From assembly GCF_036785885.1 (NCBI RefSeq), contig NC_092317.1, positions 3,226,501-3,290,500 on the forward strand: a DNA stretch of 64,000 nt. Direction: 5' to 3'. Shown here one piece after another: positions 34,664 to 46,892 of the stretch. The stretch is from Coffea arabica. Its lineage: Eukaryota > Streptophyta > Magnoliopsida > Gentianales > Rubiaceae. Both the position numbers and the translations under genes were made by a program. Under the pieces are notes generated by a model. The model was given only the letters and a program-made list of their open reading frames with translations. It was not told where the DNA came from and did no database searches. How positions within the stretch are numbered: the stretch's first letter is position 1; every line of letters begins with the position of its first letter.

Positions 34664-37600
34664 GATAGTAAGCGTTTGTCGTGTATATTTTATAGAAGTT
34701 AAGCATAACATGGACAAGTAAAGCGGTCAATCTTGTAATCAAACCAACAAATAATGAGAAAATCCCTATGAAATTCATGTGATTTCAGTTCTTATATCTG
34801 CCTTCACATGATATTCTGAGGCTGTTCACTGGGTTTGATCACTTCTTGTATCCAAGAATGTTACACTGTATTCACTACATATTTGGAACTGTGATGATGC
34901 CATCATCTTTTTTGTGGTTGGTAATCAACTTATCTTGTTGCTGGAAAAGTTCCTATGATTCAGTGAAAAAAAAGGTACTAGAAGAGCTGGCATGGAAATT
35001 ATTTTGCCAATTAACGCATAAGAACTCATTGGAGGCAGCGGGTGATAGCCCATCCTAACCTTCATGCTGCAAGTACTTGAACCAAGGTCCTTAATCAAGG
35101 AAACTAAGTGCTACCAACCCTGCCATTTCTTGCATACATGACACAAGTGAACTGCATCCTCTGAATATTTGTTGACTCAAAGAGGAAAAGAGATGGAGCG
35201 GCAGAGAGATTTTTTTCTCTATTAAATTGTTGCTGAGGATGGTTTCTGTGTTATGAGAATCTAATTTCCTATCTAAATACTTTGTCTTAGGAGGTAGGAC
35301 GTCACCGTACATATTTAATGAGGAGAGACAAAATCCTGGGAAATGCGTTTTCCTTTGAACCACCACCTTGTAACTCTCATCATTATATATGAATATTTAG
35401 TTCCTTATTTTTATTTCTCCTTTTGGTGAAATGTCTCTCCAATAAGTAATGGGCTGTCTACCTTATACACTTAATCCATTGTTTATCTCAGCTGTTCTAC
35501 CCTGAACCAATGCAAGTTCTGGTGATTTCATGCTTCAAATTTTGACTGTGGTATGATCAGAATCTGGTTATCTGCAAGACTACCATGAAGAATCATACAC
35601 TCGGGTACTCTCATTTTTCTCTCCCCTTCTCTCCAAATAGTTTGATCCTTAATTTCGTTGAATGTCTGTTAAACTCTTTTAAGTTTTCTATTTGTGGATT
35701 TTTGACGTGTTTATGTAATCTGATTGCGGACTTGATTGAGCTTTCATGGTAAAAAGTACTTTATGACTATTAAGAAACCTACTTCACAAAGAAACTACTG
35801 TGCATTTGAATCAATTTCTAGCAGATAGGGTATGTGAAGTAAATGTCCTTTGGCGATAATATGTTCCTAGGGGATGCTGCAGGTTTGGTGTATGTATCTA
35901 GCATGGGAAGGTCCCATTTTCATCTTTTAGGTGTGTGAGGAGTTTGCTCGGAGGGGGTGAGGAAAAGGAAAAGCAGTTGTAATTATAAATTGACCTTGTG
36001 TTTTTTCTGATCTTTTCTGATTTATCAAAGGCTAATGTGTTCCGTTGTGCTCTCATTTTCTTTTCATAGGAGTTGTTTTGCCCTTGATATGCTGCATTTG
36101 AATCGCAGTCTCTGTAATTTTTTGTTATCTCGGCATCCCTTCTTAGTCTTGCAGTAACATGCCTCGTTGCAGAAACTTCCTCACCATACCTTGTTGCGTT
36201 CTGCATGGGGTGGGAGATGCTCTATTCAAATGGAACTAGATGTCTTAGTTTGAAATATGATTGGTTAAGCATGCGTTCTCCTCTACTGCAGATATTGTTG
36301 CTTGAGGTGGTTATGTTAGCAGCAACATATACGAGGAAGGGAAAGAAAATTTTTGTTGCTCGTACGAATGCGGTTTGGTTCCCTGCTTTTTACGTGCCGT
36401 GTTTTCATCTTCCTCTTTGCAGTAGCTGGACAAAAACGACCTGAATGAATCCTCGATCAACTTTTGAAAAAGCATACATCAGTCAGTCAAAATGGTGGGA
36501 CATAAACTTGTATCCTCCTAAACGCTCTCTCATAGTGCTAAATCCTCCGTCGCCGCTTCCTCAAAAATCCTATCACTTCTCTTCTCCCCCTTGCTTTGGA
36601 TGTTCACCTGCGAAAAGAAGGGGAAGAAACGAGAAGCAGAGGAGCATGCGCGGTCGCGAATGAAACGAAAGTAAAAGAAGCTATCAATTGGATTGATGCT
36701 CTTTCAGATTAATAATAATGACTAGGAACTGTTCTCCGACATGATTAATTATGGAAGACAGAAGCTGGTGATATGTCATATATTCCAAAAAGTGGTAGTG
36801 GGCCCCTTGATGACACCGACTCCCTATTGAGGGATTACAGCTCTTGTGTACCGTATCGTTTAGGCAATTTTTATATGCGACGGTTGTTCAAATGCTGCCA
36901 TCTGCTGCTACTTCGGGAGTGTTTTAGGTTAACGCAGGCTCCCATTGGGTACCAATAATCGGTAATCGATGAATCGCCTTCTTAAAAGTTATTGGCTGGG
37001 CAGTCATGAATGAGCGTCGTTTTATTTTATTATGGGTTAGTTCGTTAATTTTTCCCCTTTTCGGTTTCTTATAAAATTCAACTCAGAAGCTTCGCATCTG
37101 ATCATTCATTCCCTCCTGCATTTTACTATTACTACAAAAATCTGGCATACCCATACGACAGCTGAACCTCTTTTCGGTAGACCGCAAAGCTTTTTATTAG
37201 AAGGTATAAACGGGATAGCATGGCATGACTCATGAGGGCCAGCACTGTTCGCCGGTCTCTGTCAGCCTGGAAAAATCTAGGCCAATTTCGCAATAAAATA
37301 TATTATCCCCAGAAAGTAAGCGACGCCAGAATCGAATTATCTCTCGTTCTGGCGCACATTTCAGGTTGTGAGTTTGGTAATACCACAGTGAAAATTAATG
37401 TACTTCCCGGTTAGTTCGATTTCTGGGGTCGGCCATGCCTTCATTCCTTAAAACCCGAACCTGTACGTCTAGTGAAGTGCTACTTATAAAGAAAAGTCAA
37501 GAACAGAGAAATGACCTGTAATCACCATGGTTCAAAGATTGAGCCGATTTCTCGGTCTTTGACCTGTTAGTTCGATTTCTCGAACTCGGCTGAGTCATTA

Positions 37601-38957
37601 CCGTCTCGAGCCCTCCCGATACGATATTTGAATGATACGATTTCGAGATATTTGACTTGTCAAGACGTCACCGTGAAAAGTTAAAACGATCGAATCACTC
37701 CGAGTCAACTTGAATTTGTATTATTTTTATGAATTTTTTAATTATCATATATTTTTTTATAATTTTAAAATATTAAATATTTTAAAAATTTATATCTCAT
37801 TGAAAATCGTGATTAATATGTCCAAATCGATATAGAATGATTCGGGCCGTGATCGCAATCGTGACTGCGACTGCGACCTTCAACCATGGTAATCACTGGG
37901 AAAGGTTAACGCTGGGAGATACTACTGTGCTTTTATTAACTTGGCGCATGACCGTGACGTATTTTTTTACAATAAAGACAAAAGACTAGTAGTAGTGTTA
38001 AAAGGGTCTCCGCAATCAAGTTGTCAACAAAACCTTCTTGTTGCTTTTCCTGGTAATGGTGAGGTATAGTATTTTTATTTGTTTACCAATTAATCCTTTC
38101 CCATGGTGGATGCCAGAGTAGGAGGGTCAAAAAATCCAAGCCAAATTGCAGTAAATATCTAGTTTGGACTTGAAATGAAACAATTCTATTATATACTACT
38201 ATATCTTTATTTTTTTGGGGCTAGCGTTAGCCAAGTTGCTCTTTTACATCAATCTTTTCAACCCATTGCGTGCCGTTGGCCTCAATCACATGGATGATGG
38301 AAACCCCACTTCCGGCAGACATTTTATCACCACTTTAACCTGATGTTACAGACTCAATTCTTTCCACCGATTTTAGACCGTCCATACATCGACAATCCCC
38401 ATCAGAGACAAACTCCTGGAGGCCCCATCCTTATCAGCCGCCCGAGCCAGTCATGGGTTGAAAGTTCGCCCCCATCCCGCATTTTCACCAGTTTTGGTTA
38501 TTGCCAAAACGGCTCCGATGACGGGGAGTTTCAATTCAAGTTCAATTTTCTCCACTGATTTACAATCATTTTTATTAGGAAGAAGGATAAACAAAATAAC
38601 AATTAATAAGAGAAAAGGAAAAATTTTTCAAGTTCAATTTTAATTGACATGGTAATTTAAAAAAAATTACTATAATACATGAACGAAAAACCTAAGTCAG
38701 AAAATATTCAAGTTCAATTTTTCTTTTTTTGCACAAAATTTGCCAATCGATCTCAATTCAAAATTTTTTTTTTTTTTTTTGTCAATTCAATTTGATTAGG
38801 GGAATTTTCGGATTGATAAACTCGATCGCATCCCTAATTACATTTTGTCCCGAGATTCAATCCAACGGCCCCAATTCAGTGATCAATCCTTACAAGTCCA
38901 TCAAAATCATTAGCCTTCCATCGTCTACTAGTGAAGCTGCTGTAGCAGACTACTAGG
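34664..38957. other. Spacer between the plastid membrane protein gene and the TPR gene
   Basis: 4.3 kb without a confident gene. A short splice-bounded open stretch near 35561-35602 could be an alternative or untranslated exon of the preceding gene, but nothing supports this beyond splice-like ends. Frames at 35898-36206 and 36205-36663 lack recognisable content. A TIR element lies at 37515-37900. The last 300 bases are the promoter of the TPR gene. Confidence 0.5.
37515..37900. mobile_element. Inverted-repeat element with CCATGGTT ends
   Basis: The left side TGTAATCACCATGGTTCAAAG region and the right side (reverse complement AGTGATTACCATGGTTGAAG) match at 13 of the first 16 positions. The body has TTCGATTTCTCGAACTCGG and GATACGATTTCGAG-type words and an AT-rich core. 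The class was not determined: no clear target duplication and no coding capacity. Confidence 0.5.
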
Positions 38958-38965
38958 TATAAAAA
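38958..38965 (+). promoter_or_regulatory. TATA box of the TPR-like gene
   Basis: TATAAAAA lies about 108 bases upstream of the start codon at 39066 and is followed by a CT-rich leader (CTCTCCTGCCTCTCTCTCCC) typical of plant 5' UTRs. Confidence 0.6.
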
Positions 38966-39065
38966 CCCTCGCTAAAACGCTCTCCTGCCTCTCTCTCCCT
39001 CTCCAAGGGGAGTCTCGAGAGGTGAGGTCTCTGTCATCTTCTGGGAATACTTGATCAACAAAAAA

Positions 39066-40543
39066 ATGTTACTGAGGAGTTCATCCTCGCCCATCCTAAG
39101 TTCATGGCTTCCAAACTCATCCGGGTCATCTCCTGAACCCGATCATCTACCCCAACTCACCCGCACCCGATCCGTCTCTCTCTCTGCCTCATTCGCCATC
39201 GATGATATCCCAGGTTGCGCCAGTCCACTTCGACCCGTCCATGACTCCGATCTCAGGGACCACCAGCCAGCTTCCAAGAAGGAAAAGGATATCCACATTA
39301 AGCGCCCCAAGACGCCAAAGCCGGTGAAGCTCAAGGAGGCCAAGGAAGAAGAGTTGGAGAGGCTGTTGTCCAGCTCGGGCTTGGGGGAGCCCGCGGCTGC
39401 CGCCGAGGAGGACGGGTGTGTGGCCGCGGTGGAGAAGGAGAAGGTTTTGCAGACTCTGGTGGTGGGAGGCGGTGGCGCTGGCGGAGGTGGGGGGAGGGTT
39501 TGTGGTGGTGGTGGAGGAGGTGGCGGGTCAGATGGTGGAGATGGGTCCGGATTTGGTTCGGATTCGTATGATTCGAATAGGTGGCATGGGCATGATAGTA
39601 CGGACGCGTACTATCAGAAAATGATCGAAGCCAATCCGGGCAATGCTTTATTACTTGCGAATTATGCCAAGTTCCTAAAGGAGGTAACTATCTTTTTTGT
39701 TTTTTGCCTTTTTCTTTTTCCTCCTCCTTTCTTGAACAACGTTTTATTTATTTGTTGTATGTTTTTTAATTTCAAAGAAAGTTAGTACTAGTTCTTTTGG
39801 GTTTTCTTGGTACATTTAGTCTGATTATTTGTGGAATTGAATTTGTTGAATAGGTGAAGGGAGAGTTAGATAAAGCTGAGGAGTACTGCGGAAGAGCAAT
39901 TTTGGCTAACCCAAGCGATGGAAATGTTCTTTCACTGTATGCTGACCTAATATGGCAAACGCAAAAGGATGCACCCCGTGCCAAGACTTACTTTGATCAA
40001 GCTGTTCAATCTGACCCTGATGACTGGTAAGAGTTGCCCACCATGTATATAAAAAATTATTTGATTTGATTTTTTTGGTGTAGAGTTAGTATGGCTTTCC
40101 TTAATAATAGTGCAGTTGGTTGACGTAGAATTGGTCTTGACTTTTGCTGTATTGGTTAGTTCAGTTAATCTGCTGTCAAAAGCTCGGTAGGTAAATCATA
40201 AAACCAAAGATAAATTTGCTAAGAATCAAACGCCAGGTTTTACTGGTGCTATGTATGCAAGCAAGTTAAGTGGAAGTACATGTATCATCATCTTGTTTTG
40301 GCTGAAATTTTGGGAAATTTGTGCTGTGTTTGATTTGTTTGTTCTGGAATCTCTTTGAAATTAATGGAAGTCGGTTTGTGGTGTAGCTATGTGCTTGCTT
40401 CGTATGCTCGGTTTCTATGGGATGCTGAGGAGGAGGAGGAGGAAGAAGATGCATCAAGCCAATATGGAAAGGATGGTGGTAATTCATCAGCAACATTCTA
40501 TGGAGGAGCATCACGCGGATATCCACTTACCGCGGCTTCTTGA
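39066..40543 (+). CDS. Tetratricopeptide-repeat-like protein
   Basis: Exons 39066-39683, 39854-40026 and 40387-40543 join in phase to give 315 aa. The N-terminal third is Ser/Pro-rich ([29 protein letters not shown]) and basic ([11 protein letters not shown]), followed by [16 protein letters not shown], a motif I associate with this plant family. A Gly-rich linker (about residues 132-160, encoded by GGT/GGC repeats) precedes TPR-like helices: [60 protein letters not shown]. An acidic run of Glu ([10 protein letters not shown]) follows and the C-terminus is short. TPR proteins mediate protein-protein contacts; no partner can be inferred. From memory the closest Arabidopsis group includes At1g80130, whose neighbour is EPFL8, as here. 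An upstream TTG-started extension of five codons is ignored because the ATG at 39066 is the first one. Confidence 0.92.
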
Positions 40544-42826
40544 TTCTCTGTGTCTCCTACTCATCTCTCTGCCATAGTCATTATTGTTCATATAGTAGTA
40601 ATTCGTAGTAGTCAGGAGTCTTACTGGCAAATCCTAACATCTGCTTTTTGCCCTGAATTAGTAGTAATTTCGTGAATTTTTGATGACGAGTTTCAAAGTT
40701 GATGTGTATATGTTAGCATGAATAAAGATCAACTTTTGTTTATTCTTTAAGATAAGATGAGGAATTATGATTGAAAAACGCCAATTTAGGATTATTTTGG
40801 TTGTCTGCTGGTAGGTACGTGTTTAGCAAGCTGTGCTAGAGGAAGCAGTAGGATTTTTTTATTTTTTGGTTGTTTGGGGGGGGGGGGGGGGGGGGGGTTA
40901 TGGCGGTCGTAGTTCATTTAAGCTAATAAAATCTTTTGCAGTTCCTTCGACTAGGATATGGTTCTTGTAGGGGAAAGCTACTGTGGCAAAGGTGCTTTGC
41001 TGTTATGAATTTTTGTAATTTGTTTTGCATTTGATTCTCTCCACAGTTTAGTGGTCAAGAATTGGGTTGGGTTGGCTTTGCTTTCGACTTTAGATATTTT
41101 TGAAGCAAAAAGATCTCTCAGATTCCTTGGCAAGGGATTTTCTCGAGTTGTGATGTATCTCCCGTATTTGTTCCACGTGAGTTTCACATGTTATTATTAT
41201 TGTTGTCTGCTCATTTAAATGTTGAAGTAATCGGCCAGATATTTTTCCTGGTGACTACGAGTATTTGCGCGTGGTTTTTTATTTGAGGGTCTAATCTAAC
41301 TACGGCAATTTTGCAAAACTTCTAGTTTTGGTATCTTGCGGTTGTGATTGGAATCCTTCATATGTATGTGACAAAGTGCCACTGCATATTTATTTGACGG
41401 CAGATCCTACTTCCAGCTGACAATAATAAATTTAGACCCTACTTACTTACTTTTAATCACGCCTGCTTGGTCCAATACCCTTTCAATGAACTGCTTGGCT
41501 AGAGGTTTGAGCGTGACATTTTATAGTGGATTGTGATTAATGATTCGACCCTTGCTTGGGCTCCATTTGAAGTAGTTTTCCATTCAAGTGGTAGTATATA
41601 TATATATATATATTCGAAGCTTGGAAGCTTTTTTTTTTCACTGGCGTTCCATGCTCATTTTTCTTCTCTCCTGCCCTTACACAGAAAATACTATCAACTT
41701 TACCCAAAAAAAAGTTGATTAAGCTTGAGTTCATGGTCCAGCTCCATTGGGTCTGTCTGCTAAATGAACTTGGGTCCATTTTGCATCTCCTACAATTCTA
41801 GAACAGTATGGCTTACACAAAAAAAAAAAAAATTGTTTGTGAACCTTGGTGAAAGGCCCAGGGAGCCTTCGCGGCGAATTGCATTCATCGACTCGACAGG
41901 CCCAGGTTTGCGGCCTCCTCTGCAGTTTTGTTGACTCCTTGACTTTGATCGGGCCCCACGTGATTCCCGCCAAAATCCGCCCGGCTCCCCGCAACCTTTT
42001 TTGCTTTCAACTTTCAGCGGCGTGAGCGGGTGGGTAATCTCAACAACCGTTGAGTTCGTGACCCCGGAACCGAAGCAAAGCACGTGCGCCAAAACAATGT
42101 CCACGTGCGAACTCCCCTCACGTCTGCAATTTCCCGCTTTCGGAACTAAAACCCCCGCATTCCAATCCACTTCACCACCGCATTTCGGGTACGTTATCCA
42201 TTATATGCTCCATCCTACGGCTTCACGTCCCATCTGCATCTCCTCCTCCCACCCTCACTCCCACGCACGTGCATCTCAATTACCCCTCCCCCAAAAATCT
42301 CCAACTCATCGTGTCCGACACGTGCTCAATGGCGCGCGAAAGGAAAAGGGAGATCCGCCGACGGTATAGCTTAGCATGCAAAGAGAGAAGATAAGGTAAC
42401 AGCGAAGGACGATCGCGAAATCCCAAAACAACTCCTCTGTCACGGACACGTTAGCAAAATCGGGGACCTTCCATTTTGCTAGCTTAACCGAGGCCAAGCG
42501 AATATATTATACTCCATACATATGAGAACAGACCTTTCGTGGGGGACAAATCATCATCTTCCGACATAAAAGCTGACACGTGTCACGTAAATAAAAAATC
42601 CAGGTCTTCCAATGAATAATAAAAAATCTTTTGTACCTTTCAAGGTCGGTTTATCACATTTCTTTCCTGGCTGCTTTCCTCATATTTAGGACTTTAAGTG
42701 TCAAGACTACTGCTACCATAAATTTGATAAAATCAGAGGAGAACGGAGACAAAACGACGGGAGGAGATTTTTTTTCTTTTTTCTCAGCAGTTTTTATAGT
42801 TGCTCTCTAGCACCCCCAGGCCTCAG
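40544..42826. other. Spacer and promoter region between the TPR and MBD genes
   Basis: The TPR 3' UTR is at the left. A run of 22 G occurs at 40876-40897. The stretch 41850-42360 is GC-rich with many CpG and holds most of a G-box cluster (listed separately). Open frames at 41790-42369 on both strands overlap and look like consequences of the GC-rich composition. The right end holds an untranslated exon of the MBD gene. Confidence 0.6.
41957..42582. promoter_or_regulatory. Cluster of six CACGTG G-box / ABRE-like motifs
   Basis: The palindrome CACGTG occurs at 41957, 42081, 42102, 42266, 42319 and 42577 (six times in 626 bases; about one per 4 kb is expected by chance). Several have ABRE-type flanks (GACACGTGTC at 42575-42584; CCACGTGC at 42101-42108). 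The cluster lies about 160-800 bases upstream of the likely MBD-gene leader. CACGTG is bound by plant bZIP and bHLH factors. Regulation by ABA, light or phytochrome-interacting factors is an inference. Confidence 0.6.
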
Positions 42827-42988
42827 GTATGGATATGGTACTAACGGAAGTCTTAGGATTTCCCGTGTACTTTCTAGTTCAGGTGGGAAATGTTTGGTTA
42901 GTTTTAAGTTCCAAGGTTTGTCGGGAATTTTAGTTGGAACTTTTGTATGTTGGTTTTGCTGCTGAAGCGGTTTATTTGGAATTTGCAG
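42827..42988 (+). other. Intron in the 5' leader of the MBD gene
   Basis: The donor (CTCAG followed by GTATGG) and acceptor (ATTTGCAG) bracket a T-rich stretch, and the acceptor lies 16 bases before the start codon at 43005. Confidence 0.55.
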
Positions 42989-43004
42989 GTAGAAGAATCA
43001 AGAC

Positions 43005-45367
43005 ATGGCAAGTATTGCTGTCAACAAGGAGGAAGTTGTGTCAGTGGAGCTGCCTGCCCCTGCTTCTTGGAAGAAATTGGTACCCACCTTTTTTTTTTTT
43101 TTTTTTTTTACTAATAAGTTTTTTTAAACACCAAGATACTCTTTTTGTTTTGCTCTTTTTTTCCCAGTGGGCTAAGCTCATATTTTAGCTTTTTCTGCTG
43201 ATTTAGTGCTTGTTCTGTGTGTGGGGTGAATTCCTGTGTTCTTGTGTTAAATGATTTAGTAGAATAATAGAGGGTCAAACTTTTGTTGGGTGGATAAAGC
43301 TTTTGGTAGTTTGTTTTGTACGACACATTTCCTAGGTTGTTGTAAGTGCAAAAAAATAAGTGTTCAGACGCTAATTTTCAAAATCATTTATATATCTATT
43401 TCCCTCTTTTTTTTTTTCGCCTGCTCTCCCTTGGGTAAAAATCATCTCTTAGAGTGGGCTGAGAAATATATCTGGTATTTAATATTTTTCTGTATATTCG
43501 TCCCCAAAAGACTCTTTTTTTAACCCAAAAAAAAAAACTCTTATTGCATCTGTTTTAGAAGCCGTGCTCGTAATATGCACTTTTTGTTGTTATATTTTCT
43601 TCTTTGTCTTTTTTTTTTTTTTAAGGGAAATGGGGATTTATGTGCTCTGGTGATTAGTTTACATATGTTATCTGGTAGAAAGCAAATTTAGGAAAAATAT
43701 TTCTTGAGGCTTCTTTATCTTTCTATGTATTTGTTTACAAGGAAGATGAGATGGTGAGTCAAATTGGTACAAACTCTTTTGGGTGTTGCATGCGTGTTGT
43801 TGAGATTCAGTCATTAATCCAGCATTTCACAGGTGTAGGGTGTCTGATGTATGTTTTCTTCAGTTTCAATTAGGTTTACAGACTGCTTTTTGAACGGCCA
43901 AAACTACGACATGGTACTCTTCAATTTTGGGTTTCTTTTGCGTATATTGCTGCAAGTCGTGGTGTCACTTGCTAGTATATAACTATACATCATTTGTGAA
44001 GCCGAGTTCCTTGAAAGCTTTGTGATCCAGTCATTTATTTGTTTGTCTAGAAGAGCCTATTGAAAAAGCAGCGTTTTCCTCTAACCCAGCCAATTACTGT
44101 TGCACGTTACATGTTTCTCTAGGTCTTGTACCGCCCTGAGGATTCTTGTATCAATCTACTATGTAGCCAGAAGCCCTGCGGTTTAGCAGCAACTTCCTAA
44201 TTGCTGATCTTTAGATGACACTGGCTGTGATGGAATAAGTGCAAGTTGTCATCTGCTCTTATAAATCTTTATACTACTTCTGCAGAACATCCTTGCAGAG
44301 AGATATAACTTGTTTGTAAGTTTGTTCAGAAGTAGGTCCATCTTGACTTAGGGAATCCAGTCTAATTGCAGGCAAGTTTAGCAGTGAATTGTAGTTGCAC
44401 TGTGCATATTGATGCCAAAATTGAATATCCTTGTAAATCTGGAAACTCGTTGACCTTGATTCCCTTCCGGTTAATTATAGAATGGTCTTCATCTGTTGGT
44501 TTGCAGTTTATTCCAAAAAAAGGAGGAACTCCAAGGAAGAATGAAATAGTGTTTGTGGCTCCTACAGGAGAGGAAATTAGTGGTCGGAAACAGTTGGAGC
44601 AGTACCTGAAGTCCCATCCTGGAAACCCATCAATTTCGGAATTTGATTGGAGCACGGGCGAAACTCCTAGAAGATCAGCAAGAATCAGTGAGAAGTTAAA
44701 GGCTACACCTCCATCCACCGAGAAAGAGCCGCCAAAAAAAAGAGCTCGTAAATCACTAGGAGCAAAGAAGGATGACAAAGAGACTGATGCTGCCAAACAG
44801 GAAACTGAGAATAAGGGACATGAGGATATGCTAGATGCTGGGGCAACTGAGAAGAAGAGCGAGGAACCAGAGGGGGGAAATGATATCATCAGGGCAACTT
44901 TAGTTGAGGGCGAAGGTAAAGCAGATGCTGAAGATAGAAAGGAGCCGGACTCCACAGTGAAAGAGAATGGTACTGTTGAAAACGGCGTAAAAGATGTTGG
45001 AGTGCAGAATGAGACTGATGATAAGAATGCTCCCATTGCAGTTGAAAAAGGGGAAGAGAAGCTGGACTCTAAAGAGGTAGAGAAACCAGAGACTGAGATT
45101 GGAAAAGATGATGGTGCTGATGCTGCAGGAAAAGACAAGGCAGGAACAGCTGCTGCTGCTGCTGCAGCAAACAATGGAGTAGAGCAAGAGCTGCCCAACG
45201 GTGTGGCGCCTCCTGAAGCAGAAACTAAAGAAGTAGAAGTGTGTGATGGCAAGCTAAAGTTGCAGGTAGAAGATGCGCGAGTGGCGGTGATGGAAAATCG
45301 CAAGGTTGAACAAACGGGGCAAAGGGAAACTGCACAATGTCCGTCTCCAGCTCCAATTGCCTGCTGA
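43005..45367 (+). CDS. MBD11: Methyl-CpG-binding-domain protein, MBD10/MBD11 type
   Basis: Nuclear chromatin protein. Exons 43005-43079 (25 codons) and 44507-45367 join as AAA TTG + TTT ATT to give 311 aa. The MBD spans about residues 15-85: [69 protein letters not shown]. The rest is a low-complexity Lys/Glu/Asp-rich tail with a basic patch ([14 protein letters not shown], likely nuclear localisation) and a poly-Ala run near residue 240. [13 protein letters not shown] plus a long acidic-basic tail is the MBD10/11 signature; plant members of this class are known to be poor binders of methylated CpG, and Arabidopsis MBD10 has been tied to rRNA-gene silencing in nucleolar dominance. A 1.4-kb intron splits the MBD after its first strand, as in relatives. 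The symbol could equally be MBD10. Confidence 0.93.
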
Positions 45368-46892
45368 ATGTATAGTCTGCATCTCATTTAATTTCCTGTC
45401 TCCGGTGTCCGGTCTTAACTTTTTGGGACGACTATAATGTTGATGTTTATTAGTGCTTAGATATTAGTAGTTGGTCAGAAAATGACTTTCTTAGTTTTCT
45501 GTGATGCTGTGATCCTCTTACGACTCGTGCTATTGAGTAAAATTAGATTGACTGTTTACTGTTTTTGGCTATTCTCTACATAGGGCTCTTTTATATCTTT
45601 TATACGTTGTTGGTCTGTTTATTAGATGAAAAAAAAGTTCACGTCCACATTTTTGATTGTTGCTTTATCCAACAATACTAAAAAAAAAAAAAGGAAAAAA
45701 AGAGCTTTAAGGCATCTGACGGTCTCTCTTAAAAGTGTGGCTTTGGTCCCGTGGAGTGGATTAGATTTGGGCACATGGTCATCCGCTGAACGGTTGAAGC
45801 AGACGGTTGTTTAGTCCCCCCCCCCCCCCCTCGCGCGGACAAAGGGCACAAACGGTTGCAGGTGCAACCGTTTGTACCAAAAAACTAATTTCTTTAGTCT
45901 TTCTAACCACGGAATGTCATGTACTTCACAATTTTTAATTTTTTCTAAATTTATTTCGAATAGTTTTTTATTTTTATTTTTTAAAATCTTTTGGATCAAC
46001 TTTTCTTTTCTTTTTTTATCTCATATTAATGTACACCACATTATAAAGAAAACAGTGATAAATAATACTAAAAGATTTCCAAATAGCCTTCCATTCAAAT
46101 ACGCTATGTTCTGTTTCGGAACCTCGGTTAGGAGGGGTGCACTTTGGAGCATCCAGGTTTAGCACAAGCAATGACCAAATTTAAATAAATATGTCTCATG
46201 GCACGCTCAATTCTCTGGAGAAAAAATGGGACGTCAGGAAATAGGGGTCATAAAATAATCTTCCTTTTCATGATAATCTTGAAATCAGTGGCAGTTAGGA
46301 ATCTTTGTGATAAGAAAACCGATTAGTGTGTGATTTTTAGTCATGCATCATTATGCCAAGAGTTGTTAATCCATGCAACTTCTGTCTCTCTTGATCTCTG
46401 TCTCGGCAATATGATTCTTACTCACATTAGTCCGCACAGCACATCCAGTCATCTAGGATTGAGGGAGACGTCAAAATCTGTATCTCAACTCTTGAGTTGA
46501 TCTTCCGAGGAAGCATCAAGAGATATAGCGTTCAGTGTTCACAAAAGGATTGAAATGCCGAAAAGGTATAACTTTGAGATAGAGAAAAGTTGGATGCACT
46601 ACTACACTCCAAAAGTTAGGAATCTATTCGAAGCCCGCAGGACCAAACATTTGTCCCTCAGAAACTACATTTGCCATTCATCTCTGGACCAGGGTTTAGA
46701 ATCTTTTATTTCATTTTGTCAGTCAGTAATCTCCATCCATGGCAAACCACCCCTGGAAGCATTCCATTCCAAAGACAACCGCCGTTTTGATTTCAAACAA
46801 AGTTATCTGCAATTCTGAGAAATTCCATCTACTAATTAGGCTACATTTCTTCAATGGAATGGTACTCAGCATTTTTTCGGACTTTCAAGATA
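45368..46892. other. Spacer between the MBD and GH17 genes
   Basis: The MBD 3' UTR is followed by AT-rich sequence and a run of 15 C (45816-45830). The open frame at 46555-46818 has no recognisable content and probably lies in the promoter or leader of the next gene. Confidence 0.5.

Noticed and set aside
41790-42369. Opposed frames of over 120 aa in the GC-rich promoter
   Set aside because: High GC lowers stop frequency; neither frame has recognisable content, and the region is better explained as a promoter with G-boxes.
44362-45387. 341-aa Ser-rich frame on the minus strand
   Set aside because: It is the antisense shadow of the MBD exon; the sense frame has the MBD and correct splice sites.
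46555-46818. 87-aa frame upstream of the GH17 gene
   Set aside because: No family resemblance; probably promoter or leader sequence of the GH17 gene.
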